From NCBI RefSeq assembly GCF_000934545.1, contig NZ_CP010554.1:1922001-1986000 (forward strand): a stretch of DNA of 64,000 nt. Direction: 5' to 3'. Of the stretch, positions 37,871 to 47,407 are shown in pieces. This DNA is from Rugosibacter aromaticivorans. Its GTDB lineage: Bacteria; Pseudomonadota; Gammaproteobacteria; Burkholderiales; Rhodocyclaceae. The notes under the pieces were generated by a model. It saw nothing but the letters and a program-made list of their open reading frames with translations, was not told the origin of the DNA and did not search any database. The translations under genes were made by a program, and so were the position numbers. Positions within the stretch are counted from its first letter, which is position 1, and every line of letters starts with the position of its first letter.

Positions 37871-38185
37871 ATGCAAAAACTTATCGCCTTTTCCTTTATT
37901 CTTTCGCTGCTTGCCGCAGAAGTTTCAGAGCAAGGAGTCATTGCGCCGTCTATTGATAGCAGTCAAGCGCAAATGTTTTTTGCGCTCATTGGCATGCTGT
38001 CATGTCTTCTCGGCTGTCTCTGGTTGGTAACCAAATTTACCATACAGCGTGGGGTGACTAAAGCAGGATTGCACGTGGTGACAACCACCCCTATTGGCTA
38101 TCAAAAATGGGTTGTTATTGTTGAAATGAGCAGCAGCTCACTGAGACAAAGCGAAAACCCAATTCGGGTATCAGACCCTGGCTGA
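37871..38185 (+). CDS. Small membrane protein with weak FliO resemblance
   Basis: This is a 104-residue protein with a signal-like N-terminus (MQKLIAFSFILSLLAAEV), a second hydrophobic helix (MFFALIGMLSCLLGCLWLVTKF) and then GLHVVTTTPIGYQKWVVIVEM. That last pattern recalls the soluble strand region of FliO-type flagellar export proteins. The following residues lose the match, so the gene may be a decayed FliO-like fragment or something unrelated. No flagellar gene is nearby. Confidence 0.4.
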   Translation: MQKLIAFSFILSLLAAEVSEQGVIAPSIDSSQAQMFFALIGMLSCLLGCLWLVTKFTIQRGVTKAGLHVVTTTPIGYQKWVVIVEMSSSSLRQSENPIRVSDPG

Positions 38186-38483
38186 AATAGAAACATCGAC
38201 AGACATATCTTTTGAGAGACGAATCTCAGACTTGTTCTGTTTGAATACCTAGCACCCCCTTTACAAGCACTCTATTCACTCGGGCGTCAACCAACTTGGC
38301 GTAGTGGCGAATACCTGAGTCATAAATTGCGTCAAGTGAGTAATGGCAGTAGTATCCATACTTGGTTTTTCAATAGCTGCCTGAGGATAACTTTCTTTAT
38401 TCGCGACTAAGTATCCTTATTGAAAGCTTCCAACCCATCTGCAACCCAGTAGCAAGTAACAATACCTCTTCCACTGTACTTTT
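38186..38483. other. Gap without a recognised gene
   Basis: These 298 bases contain no supported gene. A 27-codon minus-strand frame with ATG near 38357 exists but matches nothing I know. Confidence 0.5.
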
Positions 38484-38759
38484 ATGACGCGCTTCCAAGC
38501 GGAAAATTTCATCATTATTGGCGTAACGCTTGGAGGCCAGCCCTTTCGGCCGAGCGACTGGGCGGAACGCATCTGCGGTGTGATGTCCGCCTTTGGTGCA
38601 GAGCGGCGCATGGCTTATTCCCCCCATGTGCAACCAGGCACTCATGAAGGGTACAAAAGTGTTTTTGTGAACGCCGACCTCTATGCTGCCGAACCCATGG
38701 CATATACGTTTTTGGTAAATTTTGCCAAAGACAATCAGCTAAAAGTGGCTCCTTGGTAG
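38484..38759 (+). CDS. DUF3579 family protein
   Basis: This is a 91-residue protein with the DUF3579 pattern FIIIGVTLGGQPFRPSDWAERICGVMSAFG, then YSPHVQPGTHEGYKSVFVNADL and FLVNFAKDNQLKV. The family is small, of unknown function and mostly betaproteobacterial, which supports the taxonomic reading. No clear operon partner. Confidence 0.85.
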   Translation: MTRFQAENFIIIGVTLGGQPFRPSDWAERICGVMSAFGAERRMAYSPHVQPGTHEGYKSVFVNADLYAAEPMAYTFLVNFAKDNQLKVAPW

Positions 38760-38801
38760 CTCACACAAATAAGCCATCAAACCGCGCGTTTAAATTCATC
38801 A

Positions 38802-38820
38802 CCGTATCGCCAGCGCCGAC
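38802..38820 (-). repeat. Dispersed 19-bp motif, copy B (intergenic)
   Basis: On the minus strand GTCGGCGCTGGCGATACGG preceded by AAAAA. It is identical to the copy at 40776 and lies in a gene-free gap. Confidence 0.75.
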
Positions 38821-39096
38821 TTTTTATCAATATATAGGTGCAGAGCGCAAACCTATTCAGCGGGATTATTGGCGGCTTGCAGCCTCTCAAAGAAACGTCT
38901 TCGAGCAAATTATTTGGGGGTACTCTGGCGTCACAGGCACTATCGTTCGCCCATCCCATCATTTCACGTGAAAAGGATGGTAAAACCCTGTCCTTTTTGT
39001 GCTCTAAGCGCAGACATTAAAGTGCCTTGAGGCTATTTAACCACCTAGCGCTTCGGCCAAATTAATTGGCGAAATTTCCATTTAGATAGCGCAGCC

Positions 39097-39128
39097 AAGC
39101 TACTAAGCTACTAAGCTACTAAACCACT
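39097..39128. repeat. Tandem repeat of AAGCTACT
   Basis: Three exact copies of the 8-mer AAGCTACT (39097-39120) and a degenerate fourth (AAACCACT), downstream of the tRNA pair. Confidence 0.85.
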
Positions 39129-39144
39129 GTACCAACCTACACCG

Positions 39145-39170
39145 CCTGCATCTTGCAATCAAGATGCAGG
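39145..39170 (-). terminator. Stem-loop downstream of tRNA-Glu
   Basis: Perfect 11-bp arms CCTGCATCTTG/CAAGATGCAGG with loop CAAT, 6 bases beyond the tRNA-Glu 3' end. There is no U tract on the minus strand, so it may be a processing or weak termination signal. Confidence 0.55.
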
Positions 39171-39175
39171 GATAG

Positions 39176-39251
39176 TGGCGTCCCCAGGGGGATTCGAACC
39201 CCCGTACTCACCGTGAAAGGGTGATGTCCTAGGCCTCTAGACGATAGGGAC
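39176..39251 (-). tRNA. tRNA-Glu (anticodon TTC)
   Basis: The minus-strand cloverleaf begins GTCCCTATCGTCTAGAGG and ends GGGGACG-CCA. The anticodon loop is CTTTCAC with TTC, and the T arm is GGGGGTTCGAATCCCCC. Encoded CCA. Second gene of the Ala-Glu pair, 7 bases after tRNA-Ala. Confidence 0.95.
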
Positions 39252-39258
39252 TCGTCGT

Positions 39259-39334
<76 letters not shown>

Positions 39335-39348
39335 ACAAGAGAGCGCGG

Positions 39349-39377
39349 ATTATAGGGTCACAAACATGTCATGTAAA
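39349..39377 (-). promoter_or_regulatory. Promoter of the tRNA-Ala/tRNA-Glu unit
   Basis: On the minus strand: -35 TTTACA (39377-39372), exact 17-base spacer, -10 TATAAT (39354-39349), then a GC-rich discriminator CCGCGC, as expected for stable-RNA promoters under stringent control. Confidence 0.8.
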
Positions 39378-39425
39378 GCATTCGACAAAAATTTAATCAA
39401 AATTTATCAGACTTTAAATGACTTG

Positions 39426-40832
39426 TTACAGCAGCTTGCCGGGATTCATCAAACCTTGTGGATCCAATGCTGCTTTGACAGTGCGCATGAGATCCATTTC
39501 AGTGAGACTTTTGTACTTCAAGACTTCATTGCGTTTCAGTTGCCCCAAACCGTGTTCCGCTGAAATGGAACCGCCTAGTTCGCAGACCAGATGGTACACG
39601 ATCCGGTTTATAACCGGGGTCTGCGCAATGAAATCTTCGTTGGATTGCGCATCCACTTTAGAAAGGTTGTAATGCAAATTTCCATCGCCCACATGCCCAA
39701 AGCAAACAATGCGTACATCGTGCGAAACGGCTTTTAATGCCGCGCCTGCACGTTGAATAAACTCATCAATGCGCGAGACAGGCAACGCAATATCATGCTT
39801 GATGGAAATGCCTTCGATCTTCTGCGCTTCAGAAATATTTTCACGTAATGCCCATAGTGCATGCCTTTGCGCTTCACTCTGCGCTAACACCGCATCAATA
39901 ATATGTCCGGCTTCAATCCCCGCTTGCAAGGCCTGTTCAAGAATGTCGTGCAGATGATTACATGCACCGGAAAGCTCAACCAGCACATGCCAGTTGTGCT
40001 GACCTTGCAACGGCGCGCGCGTCCTGGGCATATGCTGCAACACTAACTCGAGAGACGTTCGATCAACCAATTCAAACGCCGTCACATTGTCGCCGACAAC
40101 CGCACGTAAACTCCCCAGCAAACGCACGGCCGCTAAGGGGCTGACTACCGCTACCCAGGCAGTCGCCTTTTCCCGTGGCTGTGGGAAGAGTTTAAGTGTT
40201 GCAGCCGTTATCAGGCCCAGGGTTCCTTCGGCGCCAATGAACAAGTGCTTAAGATCGTAGCCGGTATTATCTTTACGCAGGGCACGCAATCCATCCCAAA
40301 TACGGCCATCCGCCAGGACAACTTCCAGCCCCAGCGTAAGTTCTCGCGCATTGCCATAACGCACTACCTGAACACCGCCGGCATTGGTAGAAAGATTACC
40401 GCCTAGAGTGGCAGTGCCTTCAGCCGCTAAAGACAGCGGAAACAAGCGATCAACCGAGGCTGCGGCATCCTGCACGGCTTGCAACGTACACCCCGCTTCC
40501 ACGGTGATTGCGTTGTTATCGGCATCGACAGACCGAATACGATTCAACCGCCGGAGACTAATCAGCACCTCACCACCGATTGGTGTTGCGCCGCCGCATA
40601 AACCGGTGTTGCCACCTTGCGGCACGACAGGCACACCGGCTGCTGCGCACGCGCTAACCACGGCGGCCACAGCCTCCGTATCGCTCGGCAGTACAACGCA
40701 CAGCGGCTGGCCTGTATAGCGGCCACGCCAATCGGTGCAAAAAGGTGCGAGCGCGTTAGCTTCAGTTATAACAAAGTCGGCGCTGGCGATACGGCGTAAT
40801 TCGACCAACAGCGCTGCCAGCAAGGCATTCAC
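39426..40832 (-). CDS. FAD-linked oxidase, GlcD/D-2-hydroxyacid dehydrogenase type
   Basis: This is a 468-residue FAD_binding_4 enzyme with the PCMH-type loop [56 protein letters not shown] and the C-terminal [18 protein letters not shown]. It probably oxidises a D-2-hydroxyacid (D-lactate, glycolate or D-2-hydroxyglutarate) and passes electrons to the respiratory chain. There are no glcE or glcF partners nearby, which favours a single-subunit enzyme. It overlaps the rimO 3' end by 4 bases. Confidence 0.85.
   Translation of the reverse strand: MNALLAALLVELRRIASADFVITEANALAPFCTDWRGRYTGQPLCVVLPSDTEAVAAVVSACAAAGVPVVPQGGNTGLCGGATPIGGEVLISLRRLNRIRSVDADNNAITVEAGCTLQAVQDAAASVDRLFPLSLAAEGTATLGGNLSTNAGGVQVVRYGNARELTLGLEVVLADGRIWDGLRALRKDNTGYDLKHLFIGAEGTLGLITAATLKLFPQPREKATAWVAVVSPLAAVRLLGSLRAVVGDNVTAFELVDRTSLELVLQHMPRTRAPLQGQHNWHVLVELSGACNHLHDILEQALQAGIEAGHIIDAVLAQSEAQRHALWALRENISEAQKIEGISIKHDIALPVSRIDEFIQRAGAALKAVSHDVRIVCFGHVGDGNLHYNLSKVDAQSNEDFIAQTPVINRIVYHLVCELGGSISAEHGLGQLKRNEVLKYKSLTEMDLMRTVKAALDPQGLMNPGKLL
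40776..40794 (+). repeat. Dispersed 19-bp motif, copy C
   Basis: GTCGGCGCTGGCGATACGG preceded by AAA, identical to copy B, inside the FAD oxidase gene near its start. Confidence 0.75.
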
Positions 40833-42169
40833 TGCAGTGTCGCATACAGATCATGCACATCACAGTCTGTCACGGTCACCTCGGCGAAATCGCCCACCGC
40901 CAGGTGATGTCCATCAACGATGTACACGAGACCATCAATGTCCGGCGCATCGCCTTCAGAACGTGCAATCGCGCCATCTTCGTCTATTTCATCCACCAGC
41001 ACTTTTATGCGATGACCAATTTTTCTTTCCAGTCGCTGCGTGGAGATATCCTCCTGATGCCGTAACAAAGTCGCTTTACGCTCCTCGCGCACACTTTCCG
41101 GCAAGGCCTCCGGCAGGTCATTGGCACTGGCGCCATCAACGGGTGAATAGGCAAAAGCCCCCACGCGGTCAAGCTGTGCTTCATCCAGAAAATCAAGTAA
41201 CGCATTAAATTCGGCCTCGGTTTCTCCCGGGAAACCAGTGATGAAGGTACTGCGTATGGTGAGATCAGGCACCACTTGCCGCCAGGCGGTGATGCGTTCC
41301 AGAACCTTTTCTGCAGAAGCCGGGCGCTTCATCAATTTAAGAATGCGCGGGCTGGCATGCTGAAACGGAATATCCAGATAGGGCAAAATTTTCCCTGCGG
41401 CCATGAGCGGCATGAGATCGTCCACGTTGGGGTACGGATAGACATAATGTAAACGCACCCACAGCCCTAGCTCGCCGAGTTGTTCGCACAGATCATAAAG
41501 CCTCGTCTTCACGGGCTTGCCACCCCAAAAACCTGTACGGTATTTTGTATCCACGCCATAAGCGCTGGTATCTTGAGAAATAACCAGCAGCTCGCGCACG
41601 CCTGCCTCAGCAAGAATTTCAGCTTCACGCAGCACATCGCCAATGGGCCGTGACACCAAATCACCCCGCAGGGAAGGAATGATGCAGAAACTACAGCGAT
41701 GATTGCAGCCTTCAGAAATCTTTAAATACGCATAATGGTCCGGCGTAAGCCGGATGCCTTGAGCTGGAACGAGATCGACAAAAGGGTCATGCAATGGCGG
41801 CAAATGCGTATGCACAGCTTCCATCACTTCCTGCAAGGCATGTGGCCCGGTAACAGCCAACACGTTGGGGTGTGCGGTGCGCACAATGTCATTACCAGCC
41901 GCATCTTTTTTCGCGCCTAGACATCCAGTAACAATGACCTTACCGTTCTCAGCCATCGCTTCGCCAATGGCATCGAGCGATTCTTCAACCGCCGCATCAA
42001 TAAACCCACAGGTATTGACTACGACAAGATCAGCGCCCTGATAGCTGCCTGAAATCTTGTAACCCTCTGCTCGCAAGCGGGTAAGTATCTGCTCAGCATC
42101 TGAAGCGGCTTTAGGACAGCCGAGTGAGACAAACCCAATGGATGGCACATTAATCTTGCTTTTTTTCAT
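40829..42169 (-). CDS. rimO: Ribosomal protein S12 methylthiotransferase RimO
   Basis: This is a 446-residue radical-SAM enzyme. The N-terminal UPF0004 domain has [27 protein letters not shown] and VTGCLGA cysteines for one [4Fe-4S] cluster. The radical-SAM motif [15 protein letters not shown] holds the second, and a C-terminal TRAM domain follows. It methylthiolates an Asp of S12. S12-specific residues [14 protein letters not shown] are present. Confidence 0.95.
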   Translation of the reverse strand: MKKSKINVPSIGFVSLGCPKAASDAEQILTRLRAEGYKISGSYQGADLVVVNTCGFIDAAVEESLDAIGEAMAENGKVIVTGCLGAKKDAAGNDIVRTAHPNVLAVTGPHALQEVMEAVHTHLPPLHDPFVDLVPAQGIRLTPDHYAYLKISEGCNHRCSFCIIPSLRGDLVSRPIGDVLREAEILAEAGVRELLVISQDTSAYGVDTKYRTGFWGGKPVKTRLYDLCEQLGELGLWVRLHYVYPYPNVDDLMPLMAAGKILPYLDIPFQHASPRILKLMKRPASAEKVLERITAWRQVVPDLTIRSTFITGFPGETEAEFNALLDFLDEAQLDRVGAFAYSPVDGASANDLPEALPESVREERKATLLRHQEDISTQRLERKIGHRIKVLVDEIDEDGAIARSEGDAPDIDGLVYIVDGHHLAVGDFAEVTVTDCDVHDLYATLQ

Positions 42170-42206
42170 AAATAATTTGATTGGGTTACTTGTTACTTAT
42201 TTTGAC

Positions 42207-42779
42207 TTATTTTGACTTTGCACTGCCTGACGCCTTACCTGGTTTATGCGCAGCATTCGCGGTTGCATCAGGAAAAATTTTTCGTGTCGTCTCTTTCATT
42301 CTGTCTTGCATTTGCTGGAACAACTGCTGTGATTGTTCAACATACGCACTCATCATGCTTTGCATGGCCGGCCCCTGGAAATTCAGAAACTGATTCCACA
42401 TATCCTGAGTCCCCAGCCCTGGGGTGCCAAACGATGACATAGCCTGCTCTGAAAACTTAGCCTGCATATCAACGAAGGCTTTCATGTTGCTATCAAGATA
42501 ACGCCTCATCATGCTCTGCATGGCGCTGCCATAAAAACGAATCATCTGCGATAACATTTCGGATGAAAACATAGGCGCACCGTTCGCTTCTTCCTCAAGA
42601 ATGATTTGCAACAAAATCGCCCGCGTGATATTTTCGTCTGATTTCGCATCGACCACTTGAAATGCCTCATGCGCCAAAACCAGCCCTTTGACATCCACTA
42701 ACGTAATGTAGGTGCTGGTGCGGGTGTCATACAACCGCCGATTAGGATATTTCTTGATTATTCGATTCTGTTCAGTCAT
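42207..42779 (-). CDS. phaR: Polyhydroxyalkanoate synthesis regulator PhaR
   Basis: This is a 190-residue protein with the PHB accumulation N-terminal domain (RIIKKYPNRRLYDTRTSTYI, then VDVKGLVLAHEAFQVVDAKS), a repeated helical middle and a Lys/Ala-rich tail. PhaR represses phasin and pha genes and binds PHB granules. The start at 42779 follows GGGAGGAGCACC. It lies downstream of the phaC-phaB-phaB run on the same strand. Confidence 0.92.
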   Translation of the reverse strand: MTEQNRIIKKYPNRRLYDTRTSTYITLVDVKGLVLAHEAFQVVDAKSDENITRAILLQIILEEEANGAPMFSSEMLSQMIRFYGSAMQSMMRRYLDSNMKAFVDMQAKFSEQAMSSFGTPGLGTQDMWNQFLNFQGPAMQSMMSAYVEQSQQLFQQMQDRMKETTRKIFPDATANAAHKPGKASGSAKSK

Positions 42780-42875
42780 GGTGCTCCTCCCTTGTTGACC
42801 TACTTGACCCACTTTTCAGGTGACTTATCAATCTCCGCTAGTGCGAGTTTGCTCTATTTTCATACACCCCGACTA

Positions 42876-43616
42876 TCAACTGAAGTGCAAACCACCGTTG
42901 ATATTCAGCGTAGCACCTGTCATGTACCCGGCAAGGTCTGACGCAAGATAGGCGCAAAGCCCGCCGATTTCTTCCGGTTTTCCCAAACGCCCCATGGGAA
43001 TAGTCGCGACGATCTCATCACGCACCTCCTGTTTAATCGCCATAACCATATCTGTACCTACATACCCAGGTGCAATGGCATTGACCGTGACACCTTTTTT
43101 TGCAACTTCAGCGGCAATCGCTTTGGTAAAACCGAGAATTCCTGCCTTGGCAGCAGAGTAATTGGCTTGACCAAACTGGCCTTTGATACCATTCACGGAT
43201 GAAATATTAATCACCCGTCCCCAGCCGCGCTCGGCCATACCGGCCAGCACATGATGCGTCACGTTGAAAACAGAATCGAGATTAGTGGACAACACAGAAT
43301 CCCATTGGCCTTTATTCATTTTCTTGAAAACGGCATCGCGGGTAATGCCCGCGTTATTGACAAGTACATCCACCGGACCAGCCGTTGTTTCCAAGTGGTT
43401 AATCATCTCTGCGCACGCGTCATAGTCTGTCACATCGGCCTCGGTCACGAGAAAATCAAAGCCCTCCGATTTCATCTTTGTCAGCCACGCTGCTTTGGGC
43501 TCAAAATTGGGCAGACAATTGGCTGCTACCGTAAACCCATTTTGTGCCAATGCCTTGCAAATTGCCGTTCCCAGCCCACCCATTGCGCCTGTTACCAATG
43601 CAACCCGCTTAACCAT
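42876..43616 (-). CDS. phaB: Acetoacetyl-CoA reductase, second copy
   Basis: This is a 246-residue short-chain dehydrogenase with nucleotide loop VALVTGAMGGLGTAI, NNAGITRDAVFKKM and the active site INISSVNGIKGQFGQANYSAAKAG (Ser, Tyr, Lys). It reduces acetoacetyl-CoA to (R)-3-hydroxybutyryl-CoA with NADPH for PHB. The start at 43616 is favoured; an ATG six codons upstream is possible. It lies just downstream of a close paralogue. Confidence 0.93.
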   Translation of the reverse strand: MVKRVALVTGAMGGLGTAICKALAQNGFTVAANCLPNFEPKAAWLTKMKSEGFDFLVTEADVTDYDACAEMINHLETTAGPVDVLVNNAGITRDAVFKKMNKGQWDSVLSTNLDSVFNVTHHVLAGMAERGWGRVINISSVNGIKGQFGQANYSAAKAGILGFTKAIAAEVAKKGVTVNAIAPGYVGTDMVMAIKQEVRDEIVATIPMGRLGKPEEIGGLCAYLASDLAGYMTGATLNINGGLHFS

Positions 43617-43702
43617 ATTTCCCACTGCCCCCATGACTCAAAAATTGTGCGCAAGCAGGCACATTGCCTGCGATATTTTTCGTTCTATTTCTTTGTTCTT
43701 GG

Positions 43703-44443
43703 TCAATACATGTGCTGGCCACCATTGATGGAAATATTCGCGCCAGTCACAAAAGCCGCCTCATTAGAAGACAAATAGGCAACCAGACCGGCGATCTCTT
43801 CGGGCTTACCCAGGCGACCAAGCGGGACTTGCGGCAATATCTTGCTATCCAAAACCTCTTGCGGAATAGCCGTCACCATTTTGGTGCCGATATACCCTGG
43901 AGAAATGGTGTTAACGGTTACGCCTTTTTTCGCCACCTCAAGCGCCAGCGACTTCGTAAAACCATGCATCCCGGCTTTAGCCGCGGCATAGTTGGTTTGT
44001 CCAAAAGCACCCTTTTGACCGTTCACTGATGAAATATTGATCACGCGCCCCCAATTGCGCTCCATCATTCCATCCATCACCTGTTTGGTCATATTGAACA
44101 CAGAATCAAGATTGGTACGCATCACCGCATCCCAGTCGGCCTTGCTCATTCGCTTAAACGTCATATCACGAGTGATCCCCGCGTTGTTCACTAGCACATC
44201 CACCGGGCCCAGATCAGCGGTTATTTGATCGATGCACTGTTTGGCTGAGTCGAAATCGCTCACATCACACGGATAGGCCTTGAAACCATATCCCATATCA
44301 TTCATTGCGCGCAGCCAGGCATCCGCATTGGTGTTACTGGGACTATAGGTTGTCACCACTTTATAGCCCAGTGCAGCCAATTTAATGCAGATGGCCTCGC
44401 CCAGACCACCCATACCTCCGGTTACCACCGCTACTTTTTGCAC
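43703..44443 (-). CDS. phaB: Acetoacetyl-CoA reductase, first copy
   Basis: This is a 246-residue paralogue of the neighbouring gene, with VAVVTGGMGGLGEAI, NNAGITRDMTFKRMSKADWDAV and the active site ISSVNGQKGAFGQTNYAAAKAG. Both copies look functional. The pair follows phaC on the same strand, so precursor supply and polymerisation are in one unit. No thiolase (phaA) is in the window. Confidence 0.93.
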   Translation of the reverse strand: MQKVAVVTGGMGGLGEAICIKLAALGYKVVTTYSPSNTNADAWLRAMNDMGYGFKAYPCDVSDFDSAKQCIDQITADLGPVDVLVNNAGITRDMTFKRMSKADWDAVMRTNLDSVFNMTKQVMDGMMERNWGRVINISSVNGQKGAFGQTNYAAAKAGMHGFTKSLALEVAKKGVTVNTISPGYIGTKMVTAIPQEVLDSKILPQVPLGRLGKPEEIAGLVAYLSSNEAAFVTGANISINGGQHMY

Positions 44444-44497
44444 TGCTCTCTCCTTTAGAAAGTCGCTTTCAAGTTGCGTCCATACCCCCGTTGATCA

Positions 44498-46201
44498 TTA
44501 TGCCTTTTCCTTGACATAGCGTCCCGGGGCAGCCTCGATCACGGAAAACTCGGCGCTACCAAGACGGCGTGGCGCAGAAATTTTATCCCCGCCCCATATG
44601 CTTAACCATTCCGCCCAACGGGGCCACCAACTGCCTTTGACTTCCGTCGCTGTAGCTAACCATTCATCCGCATCCTTCGTCTCGCGATCATTCTTCCAGT
44701 AACTGCGCTTGTTTTTTGAGGCCGAATTAATCACGCCAGCGATATGGCCTGAAGCGCCCAAAATAAATTGACTTTTGCCACCTAACACATGACGCCCAAG
44801 ATACGATGTTTTCCACGGCACAATATGATCTTCCCGACAGGCCAACAAAAAGACCGGCATATCCACCCGCCCAAGATCCGCTTTGACGCCACACATCTCG
44901 AGTTTACCGGGTATACGCAAACTATTTTCAAGATACATATGACGCAGATACCATGCCAAAAAAGGGCCAGGCAGGTTCGTCGCATCCGAATTCCAATACA
45001 GCAAATCAAAGGCCACCGGTTTCTTTCCCTTGAGATAGTTACTGACTACATACTGCCAGATGAGGTCATTCGCGCGCAGCGCTGAAAAAACGGCGGATAA
45101 CTCACGTCCAGGAAGCAATCCGCCTTTACCGATGCTCGCTTCGCGCGCCGCCACTGACTGTTCATCAACAAAATAACCGATCTCACCGACATCAGAAAAA
45201 TCGAGCAAGGTTGCCAGTAGCGTGAGAGATGCCACCGGGTCTTCACCGCGCTGCCGCGCAACCGCAAGCGCGGAGCTGAGAATAGTACCCCCGACACAAA
45301 AGCCCAGCGCATTCACTTGTGCTACACCACATAGCTTCTGCATCACGCGAATCGCCGTCAATGGCCCTCGCTCAACATAGTCATCCCACGTCAGATGCCC
45401 CAGGGTGGCATTGACGTTTCGCCATGACACCAGAAAAACCGTGTTGCCCTGCGCCACGGCATAGCGCACCAGCGAATTTTCCGGCTGCAAATCGAGGATA
45501 TAAAACTTGTTGATGCATGGCGGCACAATCAACAGTGGACGCGCGGCAACTTTTTTCGTCTGCGGCGAATATTGAATCAACTGCATCAACGCATTTTCAA
45601 AAATTACTGCGCCTGGCGTCGTTGCCAAATTACGGCCCACGTCAAACGCCGCCTCATCCGTCATCGAGATACGGCCCTTTTCAAGATCGTCGATCAGGTT
45701 CTGAATCCCCTGACGAATACTTTCCCCTTGGGTTTCCAGCGCTGTCTGGATGAACTCCGGGTTGGTCGCGATAAAATTCGAAGGCGCCATGGCATCCATG
45801 ATTTGTCGGGCGAGAAATACCGTCTTCTTTTTTTCCCGACCTTCCGGAGCGATCGCGGCGAATCGCTGCAGATACTCAGCGTTAAGTAAATAGGCCTGCC
45901 ATAAATAATCGTGCGGCCGACTCTCTGTCCATGCCGGATGAGCAAAGCGCCGATCTCCCACCGAAGCGCTCACTACTGGCGGCAACGACTGATCCTTGTC
46001 CGTGTTCAACATCCGCTGCCACAGTTGGGCATGCCTGCCTTGCCATTCCTGTATGAGCGCCTGACGCAACGCCTGGACGTCTGCGGACATCATCTCACCG
46101 TTGAAAAGAGCATCCTTCATAAGCTCAGCCAACGAATGCGGTAACTGTGCAGCAAAAAACTGCTGGGGGCCATGAAACAAAGCATCAGCGGCGGATGACA
46201 T
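44498..46201 (-). CDS. phaC: Class I poly(3-hydroxyalkanoate) synthase
   Basis: This is a 567-residue PHB polymerase. It has N-terminal PhaC_N followed by the alpha/beta-hydrolase domain with the lipase-like box LGFCVGGT, whose Cys carries the growing chain; catalytic Asp and His lie in REDHIVPWKTSYLG and LGASGHIAGVIN. The start at 46201 (MSSAADALFHGPQQFF) is chosen over an upstream in-frame codon. First gene of the phaC-phaB-phaB-phaR set. Confidence 0.95.
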   Translation of the reverse strand: MSSAADALFHGPQQFFAAQLPHSLAELMKDALFNGEMMSADVQALRQALIQEWQGRHAQLWQRMLNTDKDQSLPPVVSASVGDRRFAHPAWTESRPHDYLWQAYLLNAEYLQRFAAIAPEGREKKKTVFLARQIMDAMAPSNFIATNPEFIQTALETQGESIRQGIQNLIDDLEKGRISMTDEAAFDVGRNLATTPGAVIFENALMQLIQYSPQTKKVAARPLLIVPPCINKFYILDLQPENSLVRYAVAQGNTVFLVSWRNVNATLGHLTWDDYVERGPLTAIRVMQKLCGVAQVNALGFCVGGTILSSALAVARQRGEDPVASLTLLATLLDFSDVGEIGYFVDEQSVAAREASIGKGGLLPGRELSAVFSALRANDLIWQYVVSNYLKGKKPVAFDLLYWNSDATNLPGPFLAWYLRHMYLENSLRIPGKLEMCGVKADLGRVDMPVFLLACREDHIVPWKTSYLGRHVLGGKSQFILGASGHIAGVINSASKNKRSYWKNDRETKDADEWLATATEVKGSWWPRWAEWLSIWGGDKISAPRRLGSAEFSVIEAAPGRYVKEKA

Positions 46202-46326
46202 GCAATAACCTTTGCAGAGAAAAGATAGAGAACATGAAGTCTTCGGCAAAATAAGCACTTAATGGATGGCAGATTCATTTTGCATCGCACAATAATCAGT
46301 GTCAAGAAACCGTGTTAAAAAACAAA

Positions 46327-46602
46327 ATGGCTAGTCCGCAGCAGATGCTTCACCAAACTGATTACAATCGCGCCATGTATGTGATCGCCATTGGATGGCT
46401 GTATATCACGCTGCTCATGGCAGTCACAGAGCCGAGCCTGACTGCCGGAATACTCACCTTTGTCGTATATGGCGCTGCGCCCCTGGCTTTGTTGTTGTGG
46501 CTCTTGGGCACGCCACAACGGCGACGGGATCAGCTATCCCAGAAAATGATCAATCGTACGGTGACTCAAAAAGATGGTAGCAATGCCGGCACCGATCAAT
46601 AA
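46327..46602 (+). CDS. Small two-helix membrane protein, unknown
   Basis: This is a 91-residue protein with two hydrophobic segments (YVIAIGWLYITLLMAV and AGILTFVVYGAAPLALLLWLL) and a basic tail (GTPQRRRDQ). It resembles small conserved betaproteobacterial membrane proteins of unknown role. Its last 69 bases overlap the 3' end of the ZIP transporter gene on the other strand, so the C-terminus may be non-conserved. Confidence 0.6.
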   Translation: MASPQQMLHQTDYNRAMYVIAIGWLYITLLMAVTEPSLTAGILTFVVYGAAPLALLLWLLGTPQRRRDQLSQKMINRTVTQKDGSNAGTDQ

Positions 46603-47313
46603 AATTTGCTGTACCGTCGCTTTGATTTCAGGCCGCTTGTGTAACCCCGGAATAAGATCAGCGACAGCAACATAAATCATGCTAGCCGCAGCTAAGGCCA
46701 ACAACGCCGGCACCGCGGTTTGCATTTTCCCAAGTGCCGCATAGGCCATCAATGCCCCCACCACCGTCGCCAAGCTCGAGAACAGATTAAACGCTAGCGC
46801 CCGTGATTTTGAATAACCTGAATGCAGCAATATCATGAAATCGCCGATTTCCTGTGGAATCTCATGGGCAGTAATCGCCAATGCCGTGATAATCCCCAGG
46901 CGGATATCTTCCATGAAGGCCGCGGCAATGAGGATGCCATCAACAAAATTATGAAAGGTATCCCCCACCATGATCAGCAGGCCACTGCGTCTGTTCTCAT
47001 GGCCATGCGCATGCGGTTCATGGCCCTCACACGACTCGACATGACAATGCCGCCAAAGCACTAATTTTTCCAGCACAAAGAAAATCAGAATGCCGCCAAG
47101 AACGGTAGCCGTCGTGCCCACTGCATCACCATTCGCCGTAATCGCATGGGGCAAAACCTCAAGAAAGGCTGCGCCCAGCAACGCCCCAATCGCATAGCTA
47201 ATGAGGTGTGATACCCAGTGTGCCTTTGCCTTCAAAGCAAATACTGCGGCGGCCAAGACGCTCAACGCCCCACCTGTCAGCGACATCGCGACGATCCAAC
47301 TTAAAACAGACAT
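46534..47313 (-). CDS. ZIP-family divalent metal transporter
   Basis: This is a 259-residue membrane protein with the ZIP signature in two helices (HNFVDGILIAAAF and AHEIPQEIGDFMILLHSGYS), whose His and Glu residues line the metal site, and a His-rich loop (HCHVESCEGHEPHAHGHEN) before them. ZIP proteins import Zn(II) or Fe(II). The start at 47313 (MSVLSWIVAMSLTGG) is chosen. Specificity cannot be read from the sequence. Confidence 0.9.
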   Translation of the reverse strand: MSVLSWIVAMSLTGGALSVLAAAVFALKAKAHWVSHLISYAIGALLGAAFLEVLPHAITANGDAVGTTATVLGGILIFFVLEKLVLWRHCHVESCEGHEPHAHGHENRRSGLLIMVGDTFHNFVDGILIAAAFMEDIRLGIITALAITAHEIPQEIGDFMILLHSGYSKSRALAFNLFSSLATVVGALMAYAALGKMQTAVPALLALAAASMIYVAVADLIPGLHKRPEIKATVQQILLIGAGIATIFLSHRTIDHFLG

Positions 47314-47407
47314 CAGCTTATTCCCAATAAATAACTTCGCAGTCCGCAAACCCTCATGAATAACGGCTTTTGATCTTGCGGTGCAAACGGAAAGTATACC
47401 GTCTTTG

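Larger units (their letters stand above)
38760..39175. other. Gene-free region with palindrome, dispersed motif and tandem repeat
   Basis: These 416 bases have no supported gene. They hold a copy of the dispersed 19-bp motif (38802-38820), the perfect palindrome TTTCACGTGAAA (38962-38973) overlapping weak terminator-like arms AAAAGGA/TCCTTTT (38971-38997), and a tandem repeat at 39097-39128. Confidence 0.6.

Noticed and set aside
38210..38483. 27-codon minus-strand frame near 38357
   Set aside because: Too short and without any family match or ribosome site.
38753..38971. 72-codon frame after DUF3579
   Set aside because: No ribosome site, no recognisable domain, and it contains the dispersed motif. 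Probably non-coding.
44546..44566. CTCGGCGCTACCAAGACGGCG in phaC
   Set aside because: Resembles the dispersed motif at one end only. Too degenerate to count.
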